DNA of 64,000 nucleotides from Prostheceraeus crozeri (GCA_907163375.1 CAJQUW010009202.1:62002-126001), one strand, 5' to 3'; shown: positions 40,180 through 51,950, counted from the first letter of the stretch. Translations and numbers: made by a program. Notes: generated by a model from the letters alone, not told the origin.

Positions 40180-40420
40180 TTTATTCCCCCTTAACAACAT
40201 CGTGGGGAATCTCAGCAGCTGGCATGAGGCGCGTCCACAGGTGGAGGATAGTGGAATGGCCTTCAGAGATGAAGATTAGCTGCGAGTTAAATAAGGAGTC
40301 GCGGAGCAGAGTGGCAAGATCACCACAGGAGAGGAGTTGACAGCAGACGCTGCAAGCTGTAAAACATCTCATAACACAATGACGGCCTGCTAGAAGGCGA
40401 GTGCGGCCACCTTTCAAAAA
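40180..40420 (+). mobile_element. LINE 5' leader fragment
   Basis: GC-richer patch with GGCATGAGGCGCGTCC, GGTGGAGGATAG and AATAAGGAGTCGCGGA. These match in order the leader of the LINE at 46293 (GGCATAGGGACGCGTCC, GGTGGCGGATAG, AATAAGGCACCGCGGA). No coding part follows. Confidence 0.55.
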
Positions 40421-40825
40421 GCCTAATTAGTAGGGGGTGCAGACCAAGCACCCTAGCACTAAAATCGCACATTTTAGCATTCAATTTCTGCAGGTGAAGA
40501 AACAGCCCAATTCGGTGAACTTTCATCGAGACACTAACACTAAAACCAACATGATTCTGAAAATTTTCAATAGTTGCAGATTAGATACGGAACTAAAACG
40601 TACAAAAATAATTAAAAAAATTATTTAAAACTTGAATTTCAAATATGCATACATAACAAGCAGATAATTTCAAATTCAAAAACTTTGCATTTGTGAATAT
40701 TTCTATATTGATAGGAAGAATCCTTTATATAATCTCAACTTATTTAATCAAGAATTGATGCCGCAATATACATTAGAAGTGAATATATACCGATATCAGT
40801 CAAAATATTCCAAAAATTCAGATTT

Positions 40826-41080
40826 TTAAAAAGATGTCACACCAAAAGTATAGTGCTGAATTAATTTTCCTTTGGTCAAAAGTTGTAAAATCCATTGAAA
40901 GTAAGTTATCAAAAAATCTGGTGACCATAGCTTGCTTGGTTTAAAAGACATTAAAAAAATTCGCCATGGGGAGCAAAAAAGCCCACCCTCCACCCCATTG
41001 GGGCGAGGGTTAAGCGAAATTCGAATCTCCAATAATGGTAATCTAATTACCCATCCACTAAACCATATAAATAGAACTAT
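40826..41080 (-). repeat. tRNA-derived SINE-like repeat
   Basis: On the minus strand TGGTTTAGTGGATGGG (A-box-like) is followed about 45 bases later by GATTCGAATTTC (B-box-like), the spacing of an internal Pol III promoter. No clover-leaf acceptor stem is visible. The following CTCGCCCCAATGGGGTGG tract could be the SINE body. Borders uncertain. Confidence 0.35.
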
Positions 41081-42175
41081 TACACACCGGAATTATATGC
41101 TGCATTTCTCCAGGACGGAGGCGGTCAACGTGGCGTCAATCGCAGTCTTCTCCAGTCTCAGAAACCCTGTTCTCAAATGACATCCAATAAATAATAAATG
41201 CAAAAATTCATCTACACACTCCCCGTTCAACACTACTGTGATTAATTGCTACATCCCAACGAACTGAGATAAAATGAGCTGAGATGAATTCTAGTGACCA
41301 GGGCAACTACATCACAAGTGCTCCAAGTGACTTCCTGGTGTTTAGTGGTGATTTCAATACATCCGTTAGGGAACCCTATCAGATCGAAGCCGTCTGCCTG
41401 AGAGCTCACTATCGGCCAACCTCACGATATGATAATGGCGACAGACTTACTTCTCTACTTTCTCGCTATTGACCAGTGACCCCTAATAAGAGAGACATCT
41501 TCAGATGTGGGCAAATGGCGGACTCACTAAAAAGCAGATCGCTTTTATTTGCCTGAAACAGCTTCGAATGTCTTCTGCAACATCTTTCAGGGCATTTCGG
41601 GAACATCCTTCCAATCGGACAAGGCACTGTTTGTCTTGTCTTCAAAAGTTCGACTATCCGAGTTCGGCAAACCCTATTCGCAAACAACCTAGGATTGCTT
41701 TAGGAAAGCTGAGCTTCAACTGTACAATCAACTTTTGAAATTGAATTGGCAAATACGACATAGATATGAGATCCTACTCAAGAAGGAGAACCACTCAAGG
41801 ATTGAAACCCCTTCGCAGAATTATTGAGACGAATGAAGGTCACTTGCTCCACGATCTGATTCCGGATCGTCTCCCTCAATGCAAGCAATTTCGACTGCCA
41901 ACTATCCGTAGTTAAAAGTGTGGAGATTTCTTTTTTCCATACATTCTCTCCCTTTTGAATAATTTGTGATAGCAGAATGATTTTATTATAGCTTGCTTCA
42001 TAACTTCTCACAAGTCTAACCCGTGATTTCTTTATTTCCTTTTTTAAACAGTACACATATTCTCTCCTTTCTATTCTAACTACAGAAGGCTGCCAAATTC
42101 TGCCCCTCCGGTCATATACCTGCTCAGAAAGGGTCACCTCTGGGTCAGATACGGCGAAGTTTAGAAGTCATGAGT
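41081..42175. other. Intron sequence, unassigned
   Basis: Short open frames at 41284-41472 (plus) and 41778-42137 (minus, 119 residues, basic, helical) are not recognised and have no splice or promoter context; probably decayed repeats. Confidence 0.35.
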
Positions 42176-42268
42176 TATACTGTGTCAATAATATCTTGTA
42201 ATACTGTGTCAATAATATCTAGTATTACTGTGTAAATAGTATCTAGTTATACTATGTAAATAGTAAAA
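42176..42268 (+). repeat. 24-bp minisatellite, about four units
   Basis: Units like ATACTGTGTCAATAATATCT plus four bases, becoming more diverged to the right. Confidence 0.75.
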
Positions 42269-43451
42269 AATATCTTTCGTTATATAGATGCAATATGTCT
42301 ATTTGTCTACCTGTACTTATACTTACAGTAACTTGACTATTTCACATTTCCATCCCAAAAGGCATATTTCCTTCTCCGCTTTTCAAATACTCCGTCTTTG
42401 AAGTTTTGCTGAAGTACATCGCTGATGTATAGGCTGTTCTTCTTAACCAAACTTTGATCATTGAAGAGATAACTTTCCGAAAGCTGTTCTACTTGCAGTC
42501 TCTAACGATCTCGTTAAACCACAGGCAGTTTAAATATTCAAAAACTAAAAAAAATTACAATAGCCTTGTTGCTAAAATCATGAATGGTTTTCAAGCTGAT
42601 CAAAAGATCACTTTGCAATACCCAAAAACTGATTTGAAATTAGGTCTTCATTCTCTATATGAAAGACGGAAAATGCTAGATTTGCATCTTTTTTCAATGC
42701 GTATTATGTAACATTATTGAAACTGATTTTTGGAAATATTTTACTTCACTTCCAACCTCATGCTCTGCTAGAAGTTGTGCCAACATTCCGTGCCAAGTTT
42801 TGACAAAATTCCTTCCTCTCACAAAGACATTGAGCAATTATTTTTTCTCCTTTTTGGAACTTGCTACCAGCTAAATGTGTTTCTGCACCATCTTTTCAAC
42901 GTTTTAAAGCAATATCAAAATCAGAAATTTTTCTTTGTACTTGATAGATATACTCTTTTCTTTCCGAATCCTGTAAGCGCCTCCCGGGGCCACGGGCCGC
43001 GTTCTCTGTAAAATTGGTGAAAGTCAATTTTTGAAGAATAAATTGCTTAATCTTAAATCCGGGAGTGAATTTAGATCGGCGTGTACTGAAAAGAAAGCTT
43101 TCATTGAAGCCAATCTAAGGAAAAAAGAATTCAATGCAGAATGCAGAAATATTGAATATCGTGCAAATCGAAAAAATGGTACAGTTCGTCACAATTATTG
43201 CTATGGTCGACGAAAGGTGTGAGTACCGCCAAATGAGTATTGAGCTAACTTCGAAATGCAGGCCTGATGGCAAAGCAACAAACTATCCACAAGCATTTGC
43301 CAGTTTTGTGATTCAAGTGAAAAAAAATACTGGCAAGACAGTCAGTCTAAAAACTAAACCATTCCAATTGGTAAGTTAAACCATTAAATCAAATGATGGT
43401 TTCTTCTCCGAATAAAATACTGACATATTATTGAATGAAATTCGAACTTAC
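42269..43451. other. Intron sequence, nothing recognised
   Basis: Several short open frames without family resemblance; no repeat borders found. Confidence 0.4.
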
Positions 43452-43477
43452 GTTTTCTGTAGTGGAAGTTCCTGTAC
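43452..43477 (-). CDS. unc-50: UNC-50 homologue, 26-bp microexon
   Basis: Minus strand: ATGGATTTCAG, then 26 bases encoding YRNFHYRK, then GTAAGTTC. The peptide is exactly the family block that links QKV (start exon) to Q-T-R-DQWARDD (next exon), and the phases fit: one base completes Val, one begins Gln. A 26-bp exon is very small and would be missed by gene finders. Confidence 0.93.
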
Positions 43478-43890
43478 CTGAAATCCATAAAAAGTCACAA
43501 TACAATATATTTTTTTAATAATTAGCAATCATAATATCAGAATGCACATTTCTATAATATCATTGCTGTATTTTAAAAAATATCTGTTCACCATATTTCA
43601 AAAAGTAACCAATGACAATTTCACTCAAAACGAAAATTGTGCCCAATTACAAAATCATTTTTCCATATCCACATAGCTACTTCGCGGCCTCTTTTCAAAG
43701 AGACCAAGTAAGAACTAATAACTGTATAACTCGAGGGTCAAAAATGGAAATAACGAAAAAGATGAAAAAGCTAAAAAAAAACAAAGGTAACCTGGCAGAA
43801 ACACATGGGACAAAAACACTTCAAATCATCAACTATCCATAGAGCTTCGTAGAACGCTAATGACGGCCTTCCTTTAATGCTTCAACACTA
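43478..43890. other. Intron sequence, nothing recognised
   Basis: No supported feature; a Lys-rich open frame (43612-43842) looks like chance. Confidence 0.4.
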
Positions 43891-43894
43891 ACAG

Positions 43895-44790
43895 ATGTTG
43901 GAAATGCTTATTCCACAACATTGCTGTTCTTTGAAAGAAGGATCTCTTACAATGTTCAGTCAACATGTACAATTAAGACAAGATGTGGGCCAAACAACAA
44001 CAAGTCTACTTGATTTCCTAGTAACACTGAATGCGTCAAATGAATCAGAATTTGAATTTTACCGCAAATCTGATAGAAAATATTTGTTTGTGAATTATCA
44101 CTCACATGTACCAGACAGTAACAAAGCTAACTTCATTAGAAACGAAAAAAAGAATCGCAGAACGATGTTCCAAAAATCTAACTCAAAACAAACATAAACA
44201 ATTTCGATGATATTCTACGACTCAACAGTTGTCCCGAAAATATCATGCGTAACACGAACAATAATCGTAAAACACTTAAACCAAATAACAAAAAGGAGAA
44301 AGAAAAACACAATTTTTATTTCAATTTTCCATTTATTTCTCAGAAAGTTGATAAACAATTACAGAATATTTTTCGTCGAGAAAATTTGAACGCAATATTA
44401 GCAAGAAGGTCAAGAGCTCTTATATGTGTACTGAAACAACCTAAAACAAACCAAGATTGTCATTTAGGAAATTGTCCAATTAACAACAACAAAATCTGCC
44501 ATCAAAAATTTGTGATTTATCAGCTGAACTGTGGTGAGTGTGGTAACTTCTACATTGGAAGCACTATCAGACCATTACATATCCGTTGCCGTGAGCATAA
44601 AACAAACAGCAAGTCTTCCATGTATAACCATCTTCTGGAATGCCACGGTTGCAATTTCTCCACAACCATTCTTTCCCACGATAGTGATCCATCAAACATT
44701 GGACGTGAAGAATATTACATAAGAATAGTGAAACCCACCATCAACAACAAAATCGAGCTCAACAATTATTCAGATTTTCTTTTTGATTAA
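43895..44790 (+). mobile_element. Penelope-like element, 3' part
   Basis: Downstream part of a Penelope-like retroelement. The first frame has LDFLVTLNASNESEFEFYRK, matching the reverse-transcriptase tail where FLDV-x-I and a YRK motif occur. The frame 44245-44790 has a CPINNNKICHQK...LNCGECGNFYIGSTIRPLHI block, the zinc-containing linker and GIY-YIG nuclease (catalytic Tyr pair, Arg in REHK, Glu in IGREEYYIRI). The nuclease makes the nick that primes reverse transcription. The 5' half is missing and there is more than one break, so it is dead. Confidence 0.85.
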
Positions 44791-45223
44791 AATTTTCCAT
44801 AATGTAAAAGTCATAACACAAAAATTCTCTATAATGTAAAAATCATAACACACGACAATATTTTATATTACAACGTTATCAGATTTCTAATTCACACCTC
44901 ATATATCTTTGAATCTCTTAACTCTGTGCTAAGTACATTAGATTCTTCTAATTATTTTGTGGCTATTTTATACTTGTATGCATGTACTGATAACTCATGC
45001 CTTTTGTATTACCAATCCATTACTATGTCCTATGTGTTTTCCTATCTAGTCAGGTCATCATTAAGATGCTGTTGGTACTATGTAACCCAATACTACCTGT
45101 TTCATAGCCCATCCCTCCTTTTATATTCAGCCTATACGTCATCATGACAGAGACTTTTGTACATAGACGTCAGTGAGAATTTTGAATTTTATACTGAACC
45201 TGCTAATTTCCTTCCCTTTATAC

Positions 45224-45248
45224 CTGAAGATAGTTAACGGATGTTAAC
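45224..45248 (+). ncRNA. Hammerhead-like hairpin behind Penelope copy
   Basis: CTGAAGA, then a perfect GTTAAC-GGAT-GTTAAC hairpin. The following GAAA box is degenerate (ACATGAA). It lies 430 bp after the GIY-YIG frame, where Penelope-like elements carry such motifs. Confidence 0.4.
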
Positions 45249-46552
45249 AGACATGAATTGTAATAAATAACGAAAATAAAATCAAGATCTTTCAATATCG
45301 GTTCTTTCCAATTCAATTCAAAAGTAATTATAAAGATGTAAATCATAAAATATCATTGTACAGTGAACACAGTGAAATCACATGTGAACAAGTATCAAAA
45401 ATTCAACAAAATCTCAATGCACATGCTGCTATATAGACGAGAATGCCACAATCTGGAGAATTCACAAATGACCGAAAAAGATTGAAAAATAATATGATTA
45501 ACAAATTGCAGTACGATAACGCACTTGTACACTCTCAAAAAAGACCACAAGCAGCACTCATATCCTGTCGCTGGCCCTCCTATTAGTCCAACATGTGGAG
45601 TTCTAATAATCCATCTAATCAGTCCAACTAATTCCCCTAATAGTGCTTAGATTATTCATTGACTATCTTACTATCAGAAATATGGATCAATGATAAATAC
45701 ACGATCTGTCTAAATACAGAAGAACTGATTGTAGAATTCAATGCGGTAAATGAAATGAATATCAAGAAAAATCTCGTAATCGGATCTAGATGTCAAAGCA
45801 CTATATCCAAGTTTGGATACTGAATTCTCCGTGCAAAAAAAGTGTGCGATATATTCTTTAAGTCCGAGATAGATTTATCAGCAATAGATTTTAAAGAAAT
45901 TGGACTGTATTTAGCTTTAAATAAGAGCAAGGAAGAGCTTGAAAATGCTGACTTGCGGAAATTCTGTCCAACAAAAAAGTCTAACTTGAGAACACCACCA
46001 ACTATTACAAGCAATGGTATGGAAGAATCTAAATATACAGAATTTTTATTAGGCCTATATGTAACAAACTAAGAATGATAGCAGAAAATGACACAACAAA
46101 AATGAGCATTGCTACAAAAGCGATGGAAATTGGATTACTTGCTGTCATGAAGGATCATGTCTACAAATTTTACAAAACTATCAAACTGCAAAAAGAAAGG
46201 AGGAGACTGACAGGCTTGATTGCAGATATTTATTATCTGTTGGGACCAGAAAATGAAGAAAAGACATAAATAATATGGAATGCATTATGATGTATCCCGC
46301 GCTGGGGTTACACGGCATAGGGACGCGTCCTCAAGGTGGCGGATAGAGGAAATCCTCTGCAGGGGATCGTGTCGAATAATACAGAATAAGGCACCGCGGA
46401 CCCACGTAGCCTAGGAGAGGGAAAACTCCGATACTAAACCCGGGCAGGCCCAGCTCGATAAGTCGTTCGTGCGAAAGACAATCGGCCTAGGAAAAGGAAA
46501 ATTCCGAAATCAAGCCGTCGTTTTCGGAGTAACGCCCCTTCGACTATAGCCC

Positions 46553-47998
46553 TTGATTCCTCTCATGAATAGAACATATGAAAAGAAACCGATCAGCGGC
46601 GTAAACGGGACTGACATCGATAATGTCAGTGTCGTGCTCGGAAGGAGAAACTCGGAGGTACCTCAGTCCGTCAACATGCGAAACCCTCTGAACAAACGAT
46701 TTTTAAATGTCGCCACATGGAATGTGCAAACTATGTTTCAGCAAGGGAAACTGGAGGTGATCAAAGCGGAAGCATCGAGACTCAAAATTGATATTCTTGG
46801 ATTAGCAGAGACCCATTGGACAGGAGATGGTAAACTAAAAACCTCAGAAGGATGGGTAGTATACTACTCCGGAGCGAATATCCACCGCGCAGGAGTTGGT
46901 TTCCTTGTGTCCCCAACAACGAATAAGGCAATCAAAGAAGTCATGCCAATCTCAGACCGTATAATCAGTATGAGGCTTGACGCAAAACCTACTCCAATAA
47001 CATTAATACAAGTTTACATGCCAACGTCAACCAGTGAGGAAGATGAAGCAATGGCGGTTTATGAAGATTTACAAAATATAGTCACGTCAACACCATCAAA
47101 CCACAGACTGATAGTGATGGGAGATTTTAATGCGAAAGTCGGAGAGAGAACACAACACCCAACCTGCGGGATGTTTGGACTAGGTGAACTGAATGAAAGA
47201 AGACAACTGTTACTATATTGGATGTCAGACAATAACCTTATTGCGGTAAACACTTGTTTCCGTCATCGTCAAAAAGAACGATTAACCTGGATATCCCCTG
47301 GTTGGCAGTACAAAAACCTGATAGACTACATAATAGTGAGAAGACGACACATGTCTGAAGTTCAAGACTCAAGATCTCTACCAAGCGCTGACTGCGACTC
47401 AGATCACCGAATGGTGTGGGCAAAGATCGTTGGAAAAGCTTGGTGTAAACGACACGAAGGAAGGAAAGTCAAAAGGAGAGACTACTCGGTTCTAAAAAAT
47501 GAAAGAACAAGAACTGAATTCGAGGATAAGCTAAAGGAAAGAATGACTGATAAGGGATGGGAAACGTACAAAGCATCAATGCTGGCGACAAATAAAGAAT
47601 TCTGTCCTCTTAAAAACGAAGCCAGAAAACCATGGGTTGATGATGATTGTTGGAAATTGATGCGGAAGAGAAAAGACATAAGGAGACGAAATCCAAACAG
47701 TGACGAACATCGCGCGGCGTCAAGAATTGTGAAGAAGGCATTGAAAGCAGCCACACGTAAATGGCACAAAGATAGATTGAAAGAGGCTCAAGAAGCACAT
47801 AAAGAAGGCGATTCAAGAACCACATACAGTATCATCAAGAGAGTTTGCAAAGGACGGCCAACACAACCCGGACTAGGCTTAAAAGATGTATATGGGAATA
47901 CTCTGTTCGACACGGAGAAAATTTGTAAAAGATGGTGGGAGTATTGCTCTGAATTATTTGGCAGTGCTGGGACCATTCAGGATGATATAGACAGATGA
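46553..47998 (+). pseudogene. LINE ORF, APE-type endonuclease part
   Basis: A 481-residue frame. Endonuclease motifs: NVATWNVQTMFQQGKL, ILGLAETHWTGDGKL (catalytic Glu), LIQVYMPTS, LIVMGDFNAKVGER (Asp/Asn), RLTWISPGWQYKNLIDYIIV and CDSDHRMVWAKIV (catalytic Asp-His). It nicks the target DNA. The C-terminal third (ARKPWVDDDCWKLMRKRKDI) is the usual linker toward the reverse transcriptase. A stop at 47996-47998 parts it from the next frame, which starts four bases later. Confidence 0.9.
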
Positions 47999-48001
47999 GA
48001 T

Positions 48002-48628
48002 GTGGAGCCAGAGGTGCTGGAAAGTGAAATCGAAGCTGCTGTAAAAAAGCTAAAACCTAATAAGACAGCTGGTATGGATGCAATTCCAGCGGAAGCATTA
48101 AAAGCAGGAGGATCAACCACTGTGCAGGTCATGAAGAGCATCATTCACTGTGTTTGGAGAACAGGAGAATGGCCACAAGATTGGACAACGTCGGAACTGG
48201 TGCCACTTCCTAAGATCACTGGAACACAAGACTGCACGAAGTTCAGAACAATAAGTCTAATCAGTCACGGTTCCAAAATTCTGCTAGAAATATTGAGAAA
48301 AAGATTGCAATACTATTTAACTCCTGAAATTGCCGAAGAACAGCTTGGATTCGTAGCCGGAAAAGGAACATCAGATGCTTTATTGACAGTTAAGGACATA
48401 ATTCAAAAAACAGCAAAGAAACAAGAAAGTGAGCTACGGATACTCTTCGTGGATTGCGCTAAAGCTTTCGATTCTATATTTCTTGACAAATTATGGTCGA
48501 CATTAGCGGAGATGGGCGTCCCACAACATCTGATTTGGCTCCTCAAGACCCTATACGACAAGGCAACAGGAGTTATTAGAGTGGAAGAACAAAGAACAAA
48601 ACCATTTCGATTTCAAAAAGGTGGATGA
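48002..48628 (+). pseudogene. LINE ORF, reverse-transcriptase part
   Basis: Continues the protein with AVKKLKPNKTAGMDAIPAEA, ELVPLPKITGTQDCTKFRTI, AEEQLGFVAGKGTSDALLTV and motif A FVDCAKAFDSI. A stop occurs just before QGCLLSPLLF (motif B), after which the sequence is duplicated over about 20 bp and jumps to EKFKYLGSYITKDG (48715). The YADD motif C and much of palm and thumb are deleted. Confidence 0.88.
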
Positions 48629-48711
48629 CAAGGCTGTCTGTTATCCCCGCTACTATTCAATGCCATCGGAGACGCTACTATTCAATGCCATCGGAGAAAT
48701 GATCATGAGAA

Positions 48712-49234
48712 GTGTTCACAATAGTGGAAAAATTCAAATATCTGGGCTCGTACATCACGAAGGACGGAAGTAGCACAATTGACATCAGGGCCAGGTTAGA
48801 GCGGGCGCGGAGTATTGCAGCCACCCTAACGGAGATCTGGAGATCGGCAGACCTCAGCATGAAGCTGAAAGTGCAGCTGGCCAAGTCTTTGGTTTGGAGC
48901 GCTGCCTTGTACGGATGCGAGACCTGGACGATCCGAAAAGAAGAAGAAAAGAAGATAAAGGCTTTTGAAATGTGGTTGTGGACTGAGAGACGCACGAGTC
49001 AGTTGGACTGAGAGACGCACGAATGAATGGGTAAGAAGACAGATTGGAGTTTCTGAAGAGAACGGAATGCTGGAACATGTGAAAGAAAGAAAGCTGAGGA
49101 AACACGGACATTGGAAAAGAAGAGGAGATAGTTTAGTGTTGGCCACAATCGAAGGAGAAGTGTGTGGTAGAGGAAGACGAGGGAGAAGAAGAGCAGAATG
49201 GGTGACGAACATCATGGAATGGAGTGGAGTGTAG
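48712..49234 (+). pseudogene. LINE ORF, C-terminal part
   Basis: VEKFKYLGSYITKDG, RARLERARSIAATLTEIWRS, AALYGCETWTIRKEEEKK and, after a local duplication of a GAGAGACGCACGA tract, a second frame with ERKLRKHGHWKRRGDSLVLA and GRGRRGRRRAEWV. This is the conserved tail of RTE/CR1-like proteins. It matches the relics at 4940 and 59969 in type, not in detail. Confidence 0.85.
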
Positions 49235-50450
49235 GAATCGACCGCGCAAGGAAAACGGTAATGGAGAGGAATACCTACGGCCCTCGTAGGGCTATGGTGT
49301 GACGAATTGAACTGCATTATTATGAAGAGATATGTCGATGACATTACTCTTATACTACATAAGGGGTCAATGAAAGTTGAGACAAAAAGTATCGAGAACA
49401 AAGAAAAGGATGAAAATACAATGGCTCTAGTGAAACAAATCGGAAATGAAATTCATGAAAGCATTCATGGAAGCATCATGATAATAAATTACCAATTTTA
49501 GATCTGAAAGTATGGATTCAATCCAGAGATAAAGCGCAGACCAATGTGATACCACATGAGTTCTACACGAAAGAAGTTGCGTCCAAAATGATGATACATG
49601 CTAGATCAGCTATGTCGTGGGGTATGAAGCGCACAGTCATTACACAACAAAAACTTCGTGTTTTTCTAAACTACAGCAGACATTAACCATGGAAAACAAC
49701 GGCAGAAGATGTGAGTAAAATGATGAAGAAAGTTCAATTTTCTGAATATAACAAACCATTCCGTGCTCAAGTGTTGAAATCAGCCTTACATGCCTATAAC
49801 AGTATGATCGAAGACGAGAAAAATGAAATCCGACCGTTACATAGAGCAATTTTGTGGAGATACAACAAGAGGAAAGAAGAAAAAAAGAATGATGAGAAAA
49901 TTGTGTCATTCATAACAGCAACGCCTAATTCTATTCTAAAACGGGAATGTTAAGAACAAATAAAGAAGTGTGGATTGAAAATGAAGATCATTGAGGAAAC
50001 AGGAGCAACTATAAAATCGAAAATACAGAGATCGATTCCATCTAAAAAGAATAAATGCACGACTGAATGCTTAGTTTGTACATCTAAAGGAGAAAGAAAT
50101 TGTCAAGCTATGACTGTTACATACGATATAAAATACAAAAAATGTCACGAAGTGTATGTCGGAGAAACGCAAAGATGAGAGGAAATGAACATATGAGACA
50201 ATTGGTAGAAAAGCAGGAAACATCTGTTTTAGGGAGACATTGCAGAGAACAACATAACGGAGAAATTCAAGAAATTTTTATGAATGTGACGGGAGTGTAC
50301 CATAATAATGCGATCAAAAGACAAATTGCGGAAGGTGTAGAGATCAGAAAGAAGTGCAAAGAGAACATAAAATTAATAAACAATAAGAGAGTGGAGCCAG
50401 CCAAATTTGCCAAGTTCATCCATGCAAAGAAATTGATAGATATATAATTG

Positions 50451-51090
50451 TGTCATCAAACTGTGCAATGATATTTTATGATTATTATATGATCTTTATA
50501 ATTACGTTACTCTAAGATACACAATCTATTATCTGATGTGTGTATATAAATTTCAAACTTGATCATTCGTTTATGATTGATTGATTTATAAGGCCGGATC
50601 GGTGAAATACATTTCGAAGTTAAGTAAAAAAAAAGTGCGTCAAAAGATCTTATTTTGCTTGATATGATGTTGGAAAGAATCAGGAATATTTTGATGTTAA
50701 ACGATTATATAATTGATATAGTATACAAAATTTTTCAGTCAGCATTTTCAGACCATCTTTAGGTAAAAAATTCAATAAAGGGTTAGTAGTGCTATGTGAG
50801 CAATTCAAACATAAAACATAGTTTAACTTAATTCGAGTAGGGTCTGGCAAGAATGACTAATCAGGGCCTTTTCACTATACCATCTTATTTTGCATTTTAT
50901 AGAGCAAAGAACAATCCAATTATTTCGAAATCTGTTTTCACGAAAGAAAAATTAATAGCGGAAAACACGTTATGACTGAATGTACATTATGCCCGTATTA
51001 ACTTTTCATGATTTGTAGTTTTAACTGGTCTCTAAACACCCCTAACAAGCTACTAAGACAACCGACCAGCTTTGAGAATTAAATACTTAC
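50451..51090. other. Intron sequence
   Basis: No gene. A weak hammerhead-like order (TTGATTTA, CCGGATCGG stem, TGAAA) at about 50578-50607, behind the Penelope copy, is too degenerate to call. Confidence 0.4.
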
Positions 51091-51343
51091 ACTTTTTGCG
51101 GAGCAATTAGTAAATAGAACATTTGCCAAAGTGCATATTCGAAGTCCATATGACGAAATTTGAAAATTCGACGCAGATATTTTGAGCGCTTTTCGGCAGC
51201 AGTGAAACATCGTCTGAAACTGTTGCCTCCATCAGCTCTGTCAGTTGGGGATAATGGTGGACTTCCACCGGATGATAAGAAAGAGATGGAGGCAGGTTCT
51301 GGACTTATGGGTGCAACTCTTGTTCTTCCTGTCATCAAAATTC
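51091..51343 (-). CDS. unc-50: UNC-50 homologue, start exon
   Basis: Minus strand: CTTTACAG acceptor at 51344-51351, eight bases of leader, ATG at 51335-51333, and a GTAAGTATT donor after 51091. The 81 codons begin MTGRTRVAPISPEPAS, pass a Ser/Pro-rich stretch and end in RSKYLRRIFKFRHMDFEYAL and WQMFYLLIAPQK, the family's conserved N-terminal block (KYLRRLFRFRQMDFEYA in vertebrates). A non-coding first exon should lie further upstream (higher coordinates); the promoter was not found. Confidence 0.93.
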
Positions 51344-51351
51344 CTGTAAAG

Positions 51352-51817
51352 AATGAAGAAACGATTTCAAATACTTTTAACAATTCAAATATCTATCGTT
51401 GTTGAGAAGTGATATTTATAGGTGTAGTTCGGCCACTTTTACACATCGCTTTTATTCGCTCTATGAATACTAGCCGCATCCCTGATCCCTGTTCGTCACC
51501 TGATTTTATCTAATTCATCAGCATCATCAACGCTGAATCGAAAGAGATAGCGGACCGTGCGTACATAGTCAGAGTCGATACTATCTACGCTGACGGAAAT
51601 TTGATTGACCTATCTCGAATATCCAGCGCTCCCTCATCCTCACACAAGGAAGAATTCAGCAAACGAAGTAAAATACATATTTCATCATTATGTGAGCTGT
51701 TTTTCACACCTATGTAATGTACAAATATATGAAGTCTTTGCATTTGATGGATATCGTTTTCATATAAGCTTAGTTAGGCCTACAAATAATTTTCATGAAA
51801 TATTGGGACAGAGATAT
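51352..51817. other. Nothing recognised
   Basis: Probably the first intron or promoter side of unc-50; no clear signals. Confidence 0.35.
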
Positions 51818-51950
51818 GATATCTTAGTATATTATCAAAGAATCATGTCAAATTACAAAAATCAGAAAGTTAACAAGCTCACTGAACATAAAAATCCTTA
51901 AAAGCTCTTAAAATGATTGATATGATTCTTTGATAATATACTAAGGTATC
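51818..51950. repeat. Inverted repeat, 29-bp arms
   Basis: Arms 51818-51846 and 51922-51950 (ATGATTCTTTGATAATATAC on the right arm) pair with one mismatch around a 75-bp loop. May be a small foldback element. Confidence 0.75.

Larger units (their letters stand above)
46293..49312 (+). mobile_element. LINE retrotransposon inserted in the Penelope copy
   Basis: A 3.0-kb non-LTR element with a GC-rich leader (46293-46552), an endonuclease frame, a reverse-transcriptase frame and a short tail ending near GGGCTATGGTGTGACG. A 12-bp target duplication, TGCATTATGATG left (46281-46292) and TGCATTATTATG right (49313-49324), flanks it. Length and the CFDP2-like endonuclease point to the RTE-like group. 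The coding region is interrupted and part of the reverse transcriptase is missing, so it is inactive. Confidence 0.88.
45520..50450 (+). mobile_element. Penelope-like element split by a LINE
   Basis: Left part (about 45520-46292): LYTLKKDHK, a GPPI-x-PTCGV block, STEELIVEFNAVNE, the DVKALYPSL-type motif and IATKAMEIGLLAVMKDHVY, all from Penelope-type reverse transcriptase. Right part (49313-50450): MKRYVDDITLIL (catalytic YVDD), ILDLKVWIQ, VQFSEYNKPFRAQVLKSALH, then the Cys-rich CTTECLVCTSKGERNC linker and a GIY-YIG nuclease with YVGETQR. The LINE at 46293-49312 sits between, flanked by a duplicated TGCATTATxATG. The copy has several breaks and is dead. It is a different lineage from the copy at 43895. 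Confidence 0.85.

Noticed and set aside
40980-41065. Functional tRNA gene on the minus strand
   Set aside because: A- and B-box-like motifs are present but no pairing acceptor or anticodon stem; kept only as a SINE-like repeat.
41778-42137. 119-residue minus-strand frame as a gene
   Set aside because: Basic helical composition only; no motif, promoter or splice context.
50578-50607. Fourth hammerhead-like motif behind the split Penelope copy
   Set aside because: Both conserved boxes are too altered to separate from chance.
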